Shown here: in pieces, positions 10,792 through 24,365 of the stretch
Layout of the letters: each line of letters starts with the position of its first letter
Numbering within the stretch: position 1 is the stretch's first letter
Assembly (NCBI GenBank): GCA_029582155.1
Contig: CM055901.1
Span: forward strand, 55,844,625-55,908,624
Source of the DNA: Panopea generosa
Taxonomy: Eukaryota; Mollusca; Bivalvia; Adapedonta; Hiatellidae
Direction: 5' to 3'
DNA: 64,000 nucleotides
Made by a program: the position numbers and the translations under genes
The notes under the pieces: model-generated
Seen by the model: the letters and a program-made list of their open reading frames with translations, nothing else
Told to the model about the DNA's origin: nothing
Database searches by the model: none

Positions 10792-11320
10792 ACCAAACAT
10801 TTATAAACATTTGATTAGCATTTCCTATCAATTTCAGTTTTTTTTTTGTTTTTTTTACAATTTTCTGAATAATTTTAAAAATTCAATAGGAGCAATATAA
10901 AGATAAGTATACAAAAAAGCTCAAATGAATCCTGAAGAAAATCAATTCAATCACATCTGCCTTAATTTGTTGAATGTATTTACCAATCAAATTACCGCCG
11001 ATTATACACGTATACTATAAGCTTTTCATTGATAAAACAGTTTTACATAATATGTAAATCGTGATTGCGTTCTGTAATGGTAACTGTTAATATTTACAAA
11101 TATTATTGAATCTATTCTCCTGGACACTAACTCAAATTTAAAAGCACGTATTACACGTTGGCTTTGGGATACAAGATAACATTTCCTTTCGCAAATTTGT
11201 CTAGGACTGCGTTCAGATTGCTTAATCGTTTAAACACTATTGATCCCTGGTACCCTGCGTTAAACGTGTAATACTTGAGCCAGTGATGTTAAAAATGTTC
11301 GCTGTTACTGAACACAGTTA

Positions 11321-11326
11321 TTTATT
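11321..11326 (-). promoter_or_regulatory. Candidate polyadenylation signal of the receptor gene
   Basis: AATAAA on the minus strand, 67 bp beyond the stop codon. AT-rich context makes chance hits common; 10792-11392 otherwise shows only 3' flanking sequence. Confidence 0.3.
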
Positions 11327-11392
11327 TATAATTTATATTCACGTTCATTCACGTGTGACCTTTGGCATTTTAAATTCCTACGTACGATGAAA

Positions 11393-11839
11393 CTACATTC
11401 CAGTTACAAGCTCATGATTGCTGCTAGATTTTGTACAATCTTCGAAGTCAAGTAACTCGTCCTCATCTATTGTTGATTGAGTCGACAACATGCCAGTGTT
11501 TTCTGCACCGTTCCAGCGTCCCGTATAGGCGTCCTCTGTAACGTAAGATGTTTCCGTCTGATTCTTAAACGTCTGCCTACGAATATAATCCCTTCCGCGT
11601 ATGCAACCGCACATGGATTTACGAAAAGTCTGACGAAAATTCTTTGACATGAATCCGTACACAACTGGGTTAACGCAACTGTTAGCGTATGACATTGCGT
11701 GGAACGCTTCGCGCATGTACTTATACGGAGGAACATGGAGAGGCGGAAGTACGCGAAAGGCTACGAGAATATTGTTGATCGTGATTGGCGCCCAGCAGAT
11801 GACAAATACCACGATGATGGCAACCAACATCTTGATCAC
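11393..11839 (-). CDS. Neuropeptide-type GPCR, last exon (TM6, TM7, C-tail)
   Basis: Encodes residues 184-331 of the 331-residue partial receptor. Visible are the TM6 motif VFVICWAP (194-201), an extracellular loop rich in Pro, and TM7 with SCVNPVVY (237-244), the family NPxxY. Helix 8 (FMSKNFRQTFRKS) leads to Cys-Gly-Cys (260-262), a likely palmitoylation site. The tail is acidic with many Ser/Thr (STQSTIDEDELLDFEDC) and ends in VTGM. The acceptor TTTTACTCAG lies just before GTGATCAAGATG; phase 0 joins AAGAAACAG of the previous exon, giving KKQVIKM at the end of loop 3. The receptor should signal through G proteins at the plasma membrane. It resembles the trissin/TRH/orexin-QRFP sector of rhodopsin-like peptide receptors; the ligand is unknown. 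Confidence 0.93.
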   Translation of the reverse strand: MIKMLVAIIVVFVICWAPITINNILVAFRVLPPLHVPPYKYMREAFHAMSYANSCVNPVVYGFMSKNFRQTFRKSMCGCIRGRDYIRRQTFKNQTETSYVTEDAYTGRWNGAENTGMLSTQSTIDEDELLDFEDCTKSSSNHELVTGM

Positions 11840-12456
11840 CTGAGTAAAACATAAAATCATTCATTAAATAGAGATCATAATAAAAACTATTTCTTAAACA
11901 TCTCTTTAAAAAAAGAATTGCTATGGTGTAGAGATATCATGCATGCTGCAATTACCTGGCTGTCACATATGCAGGAAGGAGAGCCATACCAAATCATTGT
12001 AAAAGCTATCACCAAACATCTATGTTTATCAGTTATCTAAAATATCCATTGGTCTCCAAATGTGGTTTGTAAGAAAGTTGCTGCTAGATATCAAATGATA
12101 CACTGGATCAAGTTGTTTGTGTCCGCCTTATGTACGGACACACTTAAGTTTAAAAGATAAGGTAAAAATAATCATTAAATAAAACGTAACAGTAGCTTCG
12201 TTGGAGTTCAGTTTATACAAAACGCATTGTTTTGCATGTTTGTCTTAACAGTTTATTCGAAATTACGTTCCAATCACAATAATCAGTTTGAATCCTTTCT
12301 TGCCAAAACTTTTCTGTAATGTTTAGTATAACGTCAATGGTTTTACACAAGTGCTAGCTGTAGTGTTGCCTGAATGGAAACTTTGTCCTTTTCATAGCGT
12401 GTTTTCATGTAAAATATTAGTTTGTAATGTCCGTTAATCAGACTGACTGACAGTGG

Positions 12457-12630
<174 letters not shown>

Positions 12631-13543
12631 ATAATGGACGAAAAGACGGATGGACGGTAGATAGAAATGTTTCTGTTTTATAGTTATTGTTTTAAAAAAA
12701 CAACATTAAAGTTTATTTTGATAACAATTTCCATAAATTTCATTTTTCTTCACATTTCGTCATTGTTTGGGGTATTTTACTCAATAGTACATGATAAATT
12801 GATCGCGGACGGATTCTTTACAACCTGGCTTTCATACTTAGGCTAATGATTTTGAGACTGTGTAACCCGATGTCAGTTTATGATGTTTGTGGGTGGATTG
12901 TGATGTCTGCGGCATGATTATTTAGTATTGAAGCACTATAAAATGATACCACCATCGTGGAATAGCCGAAAGACAGTGGCGATTGACATTTAAACCACCC
13001 CACCGAATACGCGGCAACTTGTTAAGTAAATAGCCATGAACACAAATAAAAGGTTCAATAAATCTCTTGGCTAATTGAAAAATCTCTTTTTCGTCTCATT
13101 GTTATGACATAAATTAATGACATTGCGTCTTATTGTCACAAATCGCGAACAATGCTGCCTTATATGACCTTGATGGTATTAACGCAACCATTTGTACCAT
13201 AAAAAAGAACATAACAGTGCCCACTAAGGAAAGTCTTAATCTATATTAGTCACTAGAAAAATAGTTTTAGATTAACGACCATTTTTAATAGCTGTTCCAT
13301 AAAGTTTTTTTTATTTCTCTGGGAATGTGAAATAACTCGTAACTCAGCCTTGTCTCGCGACATTGTCTGTTATTATAATTTGGACCGGTAATTATCTCAG
13401 TGGACATTTCTTATTTATTGAATTAGGGCGTCTTTAGTTACTGTAAAAACACGTTCTGTAATATGGAAGGACGGTTAAGAACATTAAGCAAACAATCATA
13501 ATCAGATCTCCTTGATTTTCATGTTAAAACACCAATCCGCATT

Positions 13544-13544
<1 letters not shown>

Positions 13545-13584
<40 letters not shown>
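13545..13584. repeat. (TA)n microsatellite
   Basis: About 40 bp of alternating AT in the receptor intron. Confidence 0.95.
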
Positions 13585-13586
<2 letters not shown>

Positions 13587-13745
13587 AACAAAGTACTGGA
13601 ATAGAATGCATACACATACAAAATAAATACACGCTTTTTGCCAAGCATTAGTTTTACAAGAATACAAATCAATTTCGTATCTTGCGACAATGGATAACGT
13701 TTTGGAAAGAAACATGAATGTACTAAATATTAAATGCCTAGAGAC

Positions 13746-13845
13746 CTGTTTCTTTGTGCTGTCATCCTCAACAAATTTCACTTTCAGCATTGTCGGCTGC
13801 TGACATCTAGAATTCGCAACTTGTCCTGGTTTGTATCTAATTGTC
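13746..13845 (-). CDS. Neuropeptide-type GPCR, exon for intracellular loop 3
   Basis: 100 nt. The first base completes Ser150 (TC+G) and the rest encodes residues 151-183, TIRYKPGQ through FVEDDSTKKQ. The segment is basic at both ends with a short acidic stretch, as expected of a loop that contacts G protein. Acceptor ATCGTTTTCAG and donor CAG/GTCTCT flank it. It joins TM5 (previous exon) to TM6 (next) without a frame break. Confidence 0.88.
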
Positions 13846-14558
13846 CTGAAAACGATCAATACATAATAGATATCAATATGTAAACCGTTAGACAAAAATA
13901 AAACTACAAAAGATTTATCTAAATTTGACGACAATCCATTATGTACTGTTACGGTGAAGTTTTTTTACAGCAAATTTTTGATCCCAAAATATAACAGGAA
14001 AAACTTTATAGAATGTAATTCTATCTTGCGGAAAGTGGTCCATATTGTTGATGTGTCCAACATTACGTCAAAACTACATTCATTAACATATCAGCATGAT
14101 GAAGTTTGATATGTAAGCAGAGATTTAATTTTTCAATACAATACATGTATACCAAAAACATTTAAAAGAACGACTGAGTTTTATAAAATCGATGAGTCAG
14201 TTTCACAAATTCTTTGTTGTATTTTCAAATTTTGATCGATGTTTTAAATGATTATATTTTCACAAAAATATAACTTTCTGCATGATTAAAGCCAAAAATA
14301 GTATAAAACAATATGAACAATTGTTGGTTCGCGTTTACGACGATTTTCCTCGTCAGTTTTTTTTGTGAAACGCATCTCTGATGTTTATCTTTACTATATA
14401 TTTATATCTTTATTTCCTTAAAAAATGAATTTACAACATCTGTTCTTATACGTACTAAATGTTATGACCAATAATGTTATGAAGAATACCGTTATACACA
14501 CAGTAGTGTAAACATTTAAAACATACCTGCAGATAAAAATAATTAGACCAATACTCAC
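13846..14558 (-). other. Receptor intron (713 bp)
   Basis: Donor GTGAGT after GAATC at 14559; acceptor CAG before 13845. AT-rich, no feature inside. Confidence 0.85.
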
Positions 14559-14761
14559 GATTCATTACGCATGACGGATCTATGTCGAGTCATAAACCAT
14601 AATTCCTGGCATATCCGGAAGTATGCAAAGGACATTATGGCAACCGGAAACAACAAAATAATCCCAAACATATAAATTTCGTAAAGTATACTATATTTTG
14701 GATTCGACCACTCCTTGATGCACCAAGTTGCCTTTCGGTATAAGCCGACGGTGATATGTAC
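14559..14761 (-). CDS. Neuropeptide-type GPCR, exon for extracellular loop 2 and TM5
   Basis: 203 nt encoding residues 83-149 plus two bases of Ser150. It begins VHITVGLYRK, then ATWCIKEW, where Cys96 is the expected partner of Cys16 at the top of TM3. TM5 follows (about 109-132) with the conserved Pro121 in GIILLFPV and FAYFRIC at its inner end. ELWFMTRHRSVMR is the basic start of loop 3. The acidic-aromatic loop (CIKEW) is typical of peptide receptors. Acceptor TTTTTAG, donor GTGAGT. Confidence 0.92.
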
Positions 14762-16531
14762 CTAAAAATATAAAAGAAAGCTATCAATGTTGTAATAGCT
14801 ATGCAGAAACATGCGTTTCTGAGTAACAGTTAGTTCATTTAGTAAAGTTTTATTTTAACAATTGAGAAATCCAAAGGGAGCGACTGACAGTTTGGCGGCA
14901 TTTGACTGACTTCGAGCGGAGCTACGATGAAAACCAGGATGTTTGCCGTTTCTAAGCAAAGTTCGCGCGGCTTTGTAGTTTGTACATGACTCGTTCAGAC
15001 TTGAATCAAGGATGGAGTCTGGTCAATCCTATTCACGCGTGCGCAGTGATGATGAAGTTTTTAATAAATAAGAACGAACTTTAAAAATTACTTTGTAGGC
15101 TATTTTAACAAACAAGAGCGACACAAATTGAAGCGATTCTATTAGTTGTCAAATAAGGTTAAACACTAAAGGATATAAAAACATTGGGTCCGTAAAAATC
15201 GCCATACATGTCTATTAACACAATTTAAATTAAACTCAGAATGAAGATAAAATATCTGACTATATTATTTATAACACTAAAATAGGAATGATTTCAAATC
15301 CGCATACACGTGACACATATCGATATTTTGATTGGAGCGTGAAAGCAAAATGAAATCCCCATTCTAACATACACATACCGTGTGCACTGATTGGTGTATT
15401 TCAACTCGACTTTCGGACTTTTTCTCATCTGAATTAAAATCAACAACAATATAACAAATATAATTGAAATCGAAATCAAATTGAAGTCATGCGATTGATT
15501 TGATAAGTCATAAAATACACTGCAGTATAAAGCGGGGCATCTATTTTAGTCTCACCAGTACGTGTTGTCAGAGATAGGAAATCTCTTTAAAGTGTATCAT
15601 TTTGGCATGCATGGAAGATATTCTTTTGGCAACAAAGAATCTAAGCGAGTATATATAGACATGGCATATTGGAAAATACACTCTTTATTGCAATTTCTAA
15701 AATTTTGAAAAATCCTGATATACTGCTGTTCACTAAACAAACACTTCTAAAGACCAGTGTACACATCTAAGTAAAATCCGCTTAAAAGGGTTAACACATA
15801 GACTTTAAAATATTTTACCATTTTATCAAAAAAAAAATATCGAAATGAGGCACATAGCACAATTGGATTTTGGAACCAACCCACTTGCTTACAAACATGC
15901 CAGCTAGAACCGTAGTGAAAACCGAAGTCTTACTTGAGTTAATTGATGAATTATTAAGATTAAAACAATTTTGTATAAAACAGACGACTTTTAAAACTAT
16001 TAAGTAATTTCATGTAACCACAATCTTTCAATAGATACACATTTCTGCCATTTTGTCAATCATGAAAATAGGCTTGGATTCATTTGTAATTCGCGGTCAG
16101 GAACCTTGAGTATTATTATGAGACGTTTAAGCTGAACATTAGTTTTGCTGAAATGTTTTTTTAACCTTCATAACATCAAAATTAAATTTAAGTTACAAAA
16201 AAGTTAGTTTTAGTTTCTTCGACTCATCTTGTTTTTTTTAACTCAACAAATAATGATATAAAATTTCAACTTTTCTTGAATGCTTTCTGTGCATCCTACG
16301 TATTTTTATAACCGATTTTGCTAAATCGAAATTCTTACTTAGTAACGTAAGTTGCACTATGAATAAAAGTCATTGTGCATTGATCATGTAAATTTTGTTG
16401 TCAATGTTAGGATATTGCACAATTCGTCACACTATAATAAAGATAATGTTAAAAAACACAATAAACAACAAAAGGCCAGAGAGAAGAAGTAGCAGGAGAA
16501 AAAGTAATCTCATCAAGTATGTGCTGCTTAC
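14762..16531 (-). other. Receptor intron (1,770 bp)
   Basis: Donor GTAAGC after AGG at 16532; acceptor ATTTTTAG at 14762. A somewhat GC-richer patch at 14880-15060 has no open frame or recognised family. Confidence 0.85.
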
Positions 16532-16655
16532 CCTGCCTATTAATATAGGTAGTGCAAATATAAAGGACAATGTCCACAGGAAAATGCTGGCACGTCGTGC
16601 TTTACCCACAGTACAAGCATATTTTGCTTTCATGGGATGAACGATGGCGTAGTAT
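16532..16655 (-). CDS. Neuropeptide-type GPCR, exon for ERY tail, loop 2 and TM4
   Basis: 124 nt. Its first base completes Arg41 of the ERY motif; it then encodes YYAIVHPMKAKY (42-53), the classic rhodopsin-family start of intracellular loop 2, and TM4 (about 60-80) with the conserved Trp in IFLWTLSF and Pro in FALPILIG. It ends at Arg82 in phase 0. Acceptor ATATTTTCAG, donor GTAAGC. The phrase ERYYAIVHPMKAKY is close to thyrotropin-releasing-hormone and trissin-type receptors as I remember them. Confidence 0.93.
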
Positions 16656-18282
16656 CTGAAAATATAAGATGAACATTGTATAACAGCAAACTTTACATTT
16701 TTTTTTTTTTTTTTTTATGTTCTTTTCATGTTCCATCCATCTAAAATCTTATATACACTACTAACAGTTGCGCAAATCGTCCGGGACGAATTTTATTTAA
16801 ATTGGATTTCAGCTGAATTCTTTCTTACTAGAAATAAATCGCTGCATTGGTGAAAATCGACTGCAGGAATTTCCCAATGAATCTTCACAAGCTTTAAGTA
16901 TATACATCCACTTTCAGTTTTACGAATCGACATCGTGAAAACTATGCGGACACGTGCTCTTTCTTCCATGTGACTGAAGTGGTTCATCAAGACAAACATT
17001 GTACTTTTACACACCTTATGCATTGCAATTGATTAAACTGGCACATCTATTGATTTCTCATGACAAGATACCAAACACTGTCCAGAGTAATTCACAAAGT
17101 CTGATTAAATAATCCCAGCAATCTAGTTTCTCATTATATTAACAAATAAAGGAAATGTGCCATTATGGAGATATAAGGCCAAGATGGTGTGGAAGGTACA
17201 TTAACAGTCACGGTAATATCAACACGATCTCAAAGTAATATTATATTTGTAAAAAAAAAAAACAAAACTGGTGCCATATTTTGCACACCATTATTTTTAT
17301 TTGAGATACTGCTGCTGCATTTTGACTGAGTGTATAAACCATGTTAGTTTTTTATAAAGATAGAACTCATTCAATACAGTTCGTCCGATAACAGAATACC
17401 GTTCGATCAGGTAGTAGGTTGGCCGCTATATACGCACAGACTGTGTTGAAATATCTTAAGTATTACAAACTCTCATATCCTACTTCCACAAAGAATATAC
17501 AAACAGAATATACAAACTTACGAACAATTGGAACTCCTTTATAAATATAAATACATGGATTCAATTCTATTCGATTTATCCCAGTTGTTTTGATCTAATA
17601 ACAAACCATATATGGACATATTTGAGACGTTTCCCATTTATGTTTTTTTTTTTTTACTTTTTCAAGCCAATTAACGCAATGAATGTATTGTACAGTGCCA
17701 TCAACAGACTTGATTAGAACGAATCAGTTATTTTCTTTTGTACGGCACGTTTTGTGCTTCCAAGGGATCAGATTTTGTTAAAAAAGAAAATCATGCTGCA
17801 TTTTATTAACAAGTTTATCGTTCAAGAGAGTTTTTATTTGTATATATTTTTTTTTATTGTACACCTAAATAACTTTAACCACGGAAAGAATTAATCTATC
17901 AGCCGAATATACTCATATCAACTCCTCAAATAATTATTTATAAACTTCTTCAATCTGTTGACAAACTGCCAATTTGAAAATGTAATTCAATCCAATTCTC
18001 TTACCAAACAGTAGATATAGCTGACAAATATTTGAATAACGTAAGTAGTGGCGAAATTACTTTGGGGAGTTATATAAATTATATACAATATACTTACAAT
18101 GGGAAACGTAAGTGTGAGTTTGTCGCATTAGTTAAATTGTATATAAAACAGTGCTCAGGGAAAGATTCAAATGTATTGATTCAAACCATAACATTTTTAG
18201 CAGTTTAAAACAACTGCTGTATGTTGTATTCCTCAATTGAAACGTAATACGTATTGGGGTTATTTACTTACTGGCAACCAAA

Positions 18283-18400
18283 CAGCTACTGACACCATTT
18301 CTGTAATCCACATTAAGGTAGTTTAGCTTTTGACATAAAGTCGGCTATTGACACCATTTTCGTAATTTACGTTAAGGTATTTTATATACTGGCAACCAGT
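18283..18400. repeat. Two-copy tandem repeat, 59 bp
   Basis: Copies at 18283 and 18342 share CTAYTGACACCATTT, then GTAATYYACRTTAAGGTA. A CTGGCAACCA motif occurs on both sides. Confidence 0.75.
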
Positions 18401-19105
18401 CAATTATGCCACTTAGTTCGTAAAATTGCCAAATATAGTAGTAAAAGTACTATACAAGGATTGTAGAATAGAATGTGTTCAAAGTGTATATTAAATACAT
18501 AGACAATAAAAAATGTTTTATAGAAACATCTTAAAGAACAAATACAGGTTAACTAGGGAAATTTTTTTTAACTCAGTAAAAAGTAGCTGATAAATATGCC
18601 TTTAATTGTGAACAAATGGGTTTATAATAGAAATGAAACAGGTAAAATCGCCAATTTTCAATTCTGTTTGAAAATGAAACAAAAAATTTCATTTTATAAC
18701 CATTTGAATGATCTTGAATTTAAAAACATATGGTTATTTACCTTGTATTAGATACGTGGTGAAAGGGTCGGACATCCCCCCGCACCCCTTCCCCCCAAAA
18801 AAAATAAGAACACACAAATAATTGCCATGCATGCTTTTTAATTTTACAAATATAGTAATAATGAAAACAAATGGCTATTGTGGTAAAGCTAAAGTCAGAA
18901 AAAAATACGTCTTTCAAAATAGATTATCAATCTTTTGGACCATGAACGTAACAGTAATTTAGTTTCAGTATATTGTTCCATAATCTAATTTAATGATACT
19001 TGAACTCTATAACTCAATTACTTTTTTCTTTGAATTTCATTGTTTTGTTATTCGTTCTTAAAATATAAACTTGCGATGAGTAACAATCTTTAATGCATCA
19101 TTTCG

Positions 19106-19316
19106 GAGGATCCTCCGTGACCGAGTATTCCGAGGTACCGCCTCAAGACAAGGCTGTAGGTTCGTGTCCAAAAAAACACCATGTGAGAAAGTTTGCAAGT
19201 TTCTTGCTGAAGGACGGTGGTTCAACTCAGATTCATTCTGAGGTCTTCCTCCTCTATTAAAACAAGATATACCATAAATAATCTGAAATGTGTTCAATAT
19301 GGCGTTAAACCTTATC
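19106..19316 (+). mobile_element. tRNA-derived SINE, family C, copy 1
   Basis: Head GGATCCTCCGTGACCGAG-like with B-box-like GTAGGTTCGTGTCC, then body GGACGGTGGTTCAACTCAGA, TTCATTCTGAGGTC, and tail AATCTGAAATGTGTTCAATATGGCGTTAAACC. Same block order at 24366 and 61191, and inverted in part at 55690. Confidence 0.75.
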
Positions 19317-20331
19317 AATTCCTTTCGGTTTCATTTTCTTTGCACGTGGTACGTGAAGTGCATATCACATGAACTGCCAAAAAAATGAATATTATTCAAT
19401 AATTGTATTCACGTTTATGTAACTGGTGAAAAAGTGCAACGAAGTTTGATCTTATTATAGTAATGCACTCAAAATGAGAAAACATTACTGTTCGGCCAAT
19501 CTCTCAAACAACATTTTTGTATAATGGACGACAGCTATTCTGTAAATTTACCATTATACACACATCTTATGTACACGTATTATAAATTGACAAAGGAATA
19601 AAATGATGAAGTAACAACCTTATCTGTTACTGGTCTTGCATCCAATAAAGATCACGTTTTCTGTCCAAGAATGCGAATCACTTTTTCTTTGCCCGAACGT
19701 AAACAAAACGTGAGATATTGTGTAAGATAATAAACAGTCTGATTAAATAATTGAACCAAACCCTTTTCCGAATTATAGTAAAAAGTAAAGGAAACGCATC
19801 TTTCAGAAAATCTATTGTGATATTGAAATAACGGATGACTGTAATACAACTATATAACTGAATTCCCAGAAAGTCTAGATTGCCATTGATTTGGAACGGC
19901 AATTTCACGTAACCTCGTTGATATTAACGAAAAGTCAATACTGGTTGTACATTGGACATTTATATGTAATATAAATGTGCTTATTGTATATGATTTAGAC
20001 CTTCAGTTCAAATAAAAATTTTAGAATTAATCAAATATAGTAAAACTAGGAACCAACTTTATTATTTGGATGATTTTTAATCGAGAAAAAGAAAAAGAAA
20101 ATATATATGCGAAAACGCACGGTCCACTTTTTGTAGACTAGCAAAATCCGTACAGTAAACTAGGGAAGTGGGACATTAAATACTAAATAAACACATTTAA
20201 CTCTGACAGATGTATTTATTGAGACGTTTCAAAATTAGAGACGTTTCAAAGAAGTGAGCCAATCACAATAAAAGCATTCTTATTATTCCGAAAAAAATTA
20301 AATGTTTAGATAAAGTGACTCTATACTTGTG

Positions 20332-20424
20332 TTACAGGACGAGAAAAATATGCAACCAGTCCGGGACTCGAACCCGGGACCCTTGGCTTACAGGGCGAAT
20401 GCTACATCGTAACGAGCAATCTGA
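20332..20424 (-). mobile_element. tRNA-derived SINE fragment, family E
   Basis: The minus strand carries a strong B box (GGTTCGAGTCCCGG) in a tRNA-like head with A-box-like TACGATGTAGCATTC, followed by CTCGTCCTGTAACACAAGTA. A body fragment with TACTTGTGCTACAGGACGCG occurs at 51773-51792. Confidence 0.55.
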
Positions 20425-20705
20425 ACACTTCCTGCACTGTTTTCCACTCTGTTAGTTAATATAAACATAATTCACCCAATAATTCAAAAGCCTTCTATAT
20501 TAGGTGTCCAAAGGCGTCGCTATTGGAGGTGTCCAAAGGCGTCTATATGAAGTTAAGGGTTAACAAAAGCAAAAGTGAAAAGCTAAAGCAGAAGAATTGT
20601 ATTTGGCGTATTAGCTAAAATAAGGCATTTAAAGCACTCCTACTACATGTAGCACGGATTAAATTACGTACTGTGACAAAACCATTATCAAAACAAATGC
20701 ACACA

Positions 20706-20757
20706 GTTCAATAGTAGAGCATCGGACCCATAATTGGAGGGCCGTAGGTTCGATTTT
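20706..20757 (+). mobile_element. tRNA-like SINE head, family D
   Basis: TTCAATAGTAGAGCATCGGA and GTAGGTTCGAT match, in plus orientation, the head of the SINE at 48137-48281 (AGTGGTAGAGCACCGAACC). The body is missing. Confidence 0.5.
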
Positions 20758-21626
20758 TATGTAATCACTTTTTTCACAATCGAAGTAAACTAAATAATTT
20801 TAGACTAAAACAAAATCATAATTGATTCGATATACTTTATCTATAATTGCTACATTTTTATTCTACTATATTTATTATCATTGTTTTATTGTTAACATAT
20901 TCTATAAAAAAATAATGCCACCTAGACGTGTTTTTTGCCAGTATTAGATAATAATATTTTGTTACATTATGGTTATACAGACTTTAAAAAATGATCAACA
21001 TCATTTTCCTGCACTTTGTAATATATTTATGATATTATTACGTAAATATTACGATCGGGGAACGACTCGTCGTTAACGTAACATGCGTAGGCGACGTGCC
21101 GATGCCTTGAGCGTGGTTTGTTGATGAATGAATAAATGGTTGTAGACGTTAATGATGTTGAAGATACTAAAATAAGTTTATAACGTTGAAGATCATAGAC
21201 AGCAAAAACGACGACATTTGTCATTTTTTATCAGTTTTAATATAATTTAAAGTCACACAGTTTATAAAAACAATAGTTCCAAAGATATAAATATAATCAA
21301 AATCACATTATTGTATCTTAGTTTGTATACGATTCACTAAAATCACACTTTAAAAGCGGTGTCCAAAATACAGACTTTTTGCGAATAACTAAGATAAAAA
21401 CACTGTACAAATATCGGATAGTATCCAAATATACATTAAGTTCACAGAGTTAAATTAAATTTCACAAAGTACACATGGGTTTACAATCTGTCTGGTAAAA
21501 TATCCAGACAGTAACTATGTCCTAAAAAGTTGTTCTATCTTCATCCTCTATTTACTTCTTCCTTAAATAATAAAATTGTTTTATTCGCACATACGTGGCT
21601 TTGGTATGGTTTAGATACTTAGTAGA

Positions 21627-22392
21627 TTGTTTTATTCAAAACTGGAGTGCAGATCTCATTTCAAATAGGGTTCTCAACGTTTTATACAGAAATGTAAAAC
21701 CAACTTTTGGTTATGAAAACTATCTTGATTTATTGTGTACTAAAACCTAACGCAGCTTTTTAACTAAATTACGACTTTCGTCTCATTCACTTAGAATCGA
21801 AACTGGTAGATATGCCAGGGACAGATTAGATAAAAACGAACGTAAATGCCAAATTTGTAACAGTAATGATATTGAAGACGAATTTCATTTTGTTTTATTG
21901 TGTTCTATGTATACTGATATAAGAAATAAGTTTATAAAAAAATATTATATTAAAAGACCAAGTATGGTCAAATTTGTAACCTTGCTACAATCTTCAAACA
22001 AAATTGAACTTGCTAAACATAGCAAATACATATCGGAAGCTTTAAAAATTAGACGCTCTATTCCGAACTTTATTTTAAATTAATGAATTAATAGTACATT
22101 CTCACGAAAGTTATGTCAAATGTTATGTATGTGTTGTTAATAATTAAGCTGAATTACTTTATTATAATTGGGTGGGTAAAATACTAAGATTATATGGGTA
22201 AATCATATGTTTTTTGTTACTTAATATATTTTGTTAAACAGACCTGTCTATATACTAAACATTTTATACTTTTGCAAAATTTAATGTTTATAATGCTTAT
22301 ATCTGTCATGTGCAAAAATATTGTCAATTGTATGTATAATGATGAGAAACTGTAAAGTTTAGGTCAATAAAATATGTCTATGTCTATGTCTT
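21627..22392 (+). mobile_element. LINE 3' end: ORF2 C-terminus plus 3' UTR, copy 1
   Basis: Starts in broken coding sequence reading QNWSADLISNRVLNVLY, then LRLSSHSLRIETGRYARDR, CQIC(NSNDIEDEFHFVLLC) with the Cys-x2-Cys...His...Cys arrangement common at the C-terminus of jockey/CR1-group LINEs, ending with stop at 22081-22083. The 3' UTR ends GAGAAACTGTAAAGTTTAGG, TCAATAAAATATG and a (TCTATG)n tail near 22375-22392. One in-frame stop after CTKT shows decay. 5' truncated. The same C-terminus occurs at 46190 and 63175, and the same 3' end at 59690. Confidence 0.8.
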
Positions 22393-22753
22393 AATCATCA
22401 AAAGAAAACATAAACGCAAACAATATATACTGGACAATACATGGTAAAAATGTATGTACACTAAAATCAAAACGTTTTCACACCTTCAGTTGCTATAATC
22501 AATTAAGCTTCACCAGTATATACATAAAACGAAAGTTTGAAATAATTTCACATAATACTGGATTAATAATCAGTTTAAGCGTATAAGTCTTTATAATTGT
22601 AATTAAGATATCAATAAATTGGCATTGAACAGATTTAACAAGAACTGACATGGTGCAATTGAAGATAGAATGAAATAATATATTTATAAATAAACTAAAA
22701 TGTTGCGGAAGATATTTTCATAAAAATCACTCCTTAATAATATTACCAATTCT

Positions 22754-22805
22754 AAGCATATGTGGGCAAAGTGTCCTGCCACAGGACACCACACATGAAC
22801 GTTAT
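22754..22805 (-). mobile_element. SINE body fragment, family D
   Basis: CTAAGCATATGTGGGCAAAG and GTCCTGCCACAGGACACCAC match the body of the SINE at 48137-48281 in the same orientation. Confidence 0.55.
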
Positions 22806-23340
22806 AAGATATCGAAACTAAGACCATCATATCCTGGTCCCTACACTATACTCTACAAATAGAACACGTGATATTATTCAATATTTTTAAGCCTTATTGC
22901 AGCTTTAAAGAGTTTCAATGACGTCCACGTACTAGTTAGATGAGCGACTCTAGATATGAAATATCCAAGAAATCATTTCAAAGTACGGCTTGCTGTTCTG
23001 GTTATCAAGAAAATGAGGTGCTAATGCTGTTGTAATTATGTTCAATTTTATCTCAGTCGAACAATCTTCAGTAAAACTTCCATAAAACACTAAATTACTG
23101 CATTAGTTTGATGTCAATCTTAGATTAATGAATGGGACAAGCGTAACGTTATATAACTTTGTCATTAATTTTATAACTACAAAATGGTGCAGCACTCCTA
23201 CTGGAGTGGAAGTATATCCACGAGTGGAAAATTGATGACTATTGCGTTGTGTATCTTCATTATAGGCCCTTTGTAACACGTATCACATTCAGATGAAAAT
23301 AGGGATGTGTTTTAGCAACAATTGGTTGTTTGTGTCTTTG

Positions 23341-23475
23341 ATAGCTAACATACGGTCAGTTAACCTTACCACTCTTCCCTAATCATTGAGGAAGGTTAAC
23401 CAGTAGATCTCAAGCACACCAATCTCTGCAAACAACTAATAAAAATCCAACTTAAATCAGCTGTGAGAATCGAAT
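23341..23475 (-). mobile_element. SINE body fragment, family A
   Basis: GTCAGTTAACCTTACCA, a GAGGAAGGTTAACCAGTA block, AATCTCTGCAAACAACTAAT and AAATCAGCTGTGAGAATCGAATGA follow the order of the 33357 copy. The tRNA-like head is absent. Confidence 0.7.
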
Positions 23476-24365
23476 GAATATCAGACGCAATTTCGTATAT
23501 CAATCATCAAATAGACTATTGCCGGGTAGGAATTCCCTGGAATTGTTTCCATCTGTTACAAACAACAACAACAGCAATAATAATTTAAGCTGTGTTACCT
23601 GGAGGAAAAACTACATTAGTCGTGATGTAACAGGACGTCTAAATGTGTACAATATACACGTGAAGTATTTGTAATGTTTGTATACTTATGAAATAACGCG
23701 TCTTTAACCCCCATTAGCTTAGTGTAATTATTCGAGTGTATTGTCTAATGGATAATGTAAAATATCTTTTCGTACTTGCAAATTGGGATAAGTAGCAGTG
23801 ACAAAATTGAAAATTAATCAGAAAATAACCATTATGTAGTTAGTTCTACGTATGGCTCTTATCAAATTACTTAATAGCTTAATATGTCTGGATTCAAATT
23901 ATATAATAGAAAATAACAATACATACCATTATCCTTATAATCAGATATCAATTATTCAAATTCATGTTACATAAACATATTGTTAACATGACAGTTGAAA
24001 TATCTTCAATTACATTTTTAAATCAGGATTTGTAAATTTACTTGTCAGAGATGGCAGTCTCGCATTTGTCAGATTAAACAAAACATTACGTTGCACGATG
24101 TAAAAGCAATATATAAATTGCTGATTAGTTTCCACACGATTCTCTCATGTCTGAACTATTGTATGTGCTATCTCAACAGCGCGCTGGGAGATTATCATTA
24201 ATTTTTCAGCGAGAGTTTTAGCGTGAAAGTTTGCTGGTATCTTCGGATATCATGGAAAAAGAAACTTAATATTACAATTATAATCAAACAATTGAAACAC
24301 AGGCATTATTTCATATCTTATAATTATCTATTTTATGTTAGTTATATACCGCTTTAATACTTTTT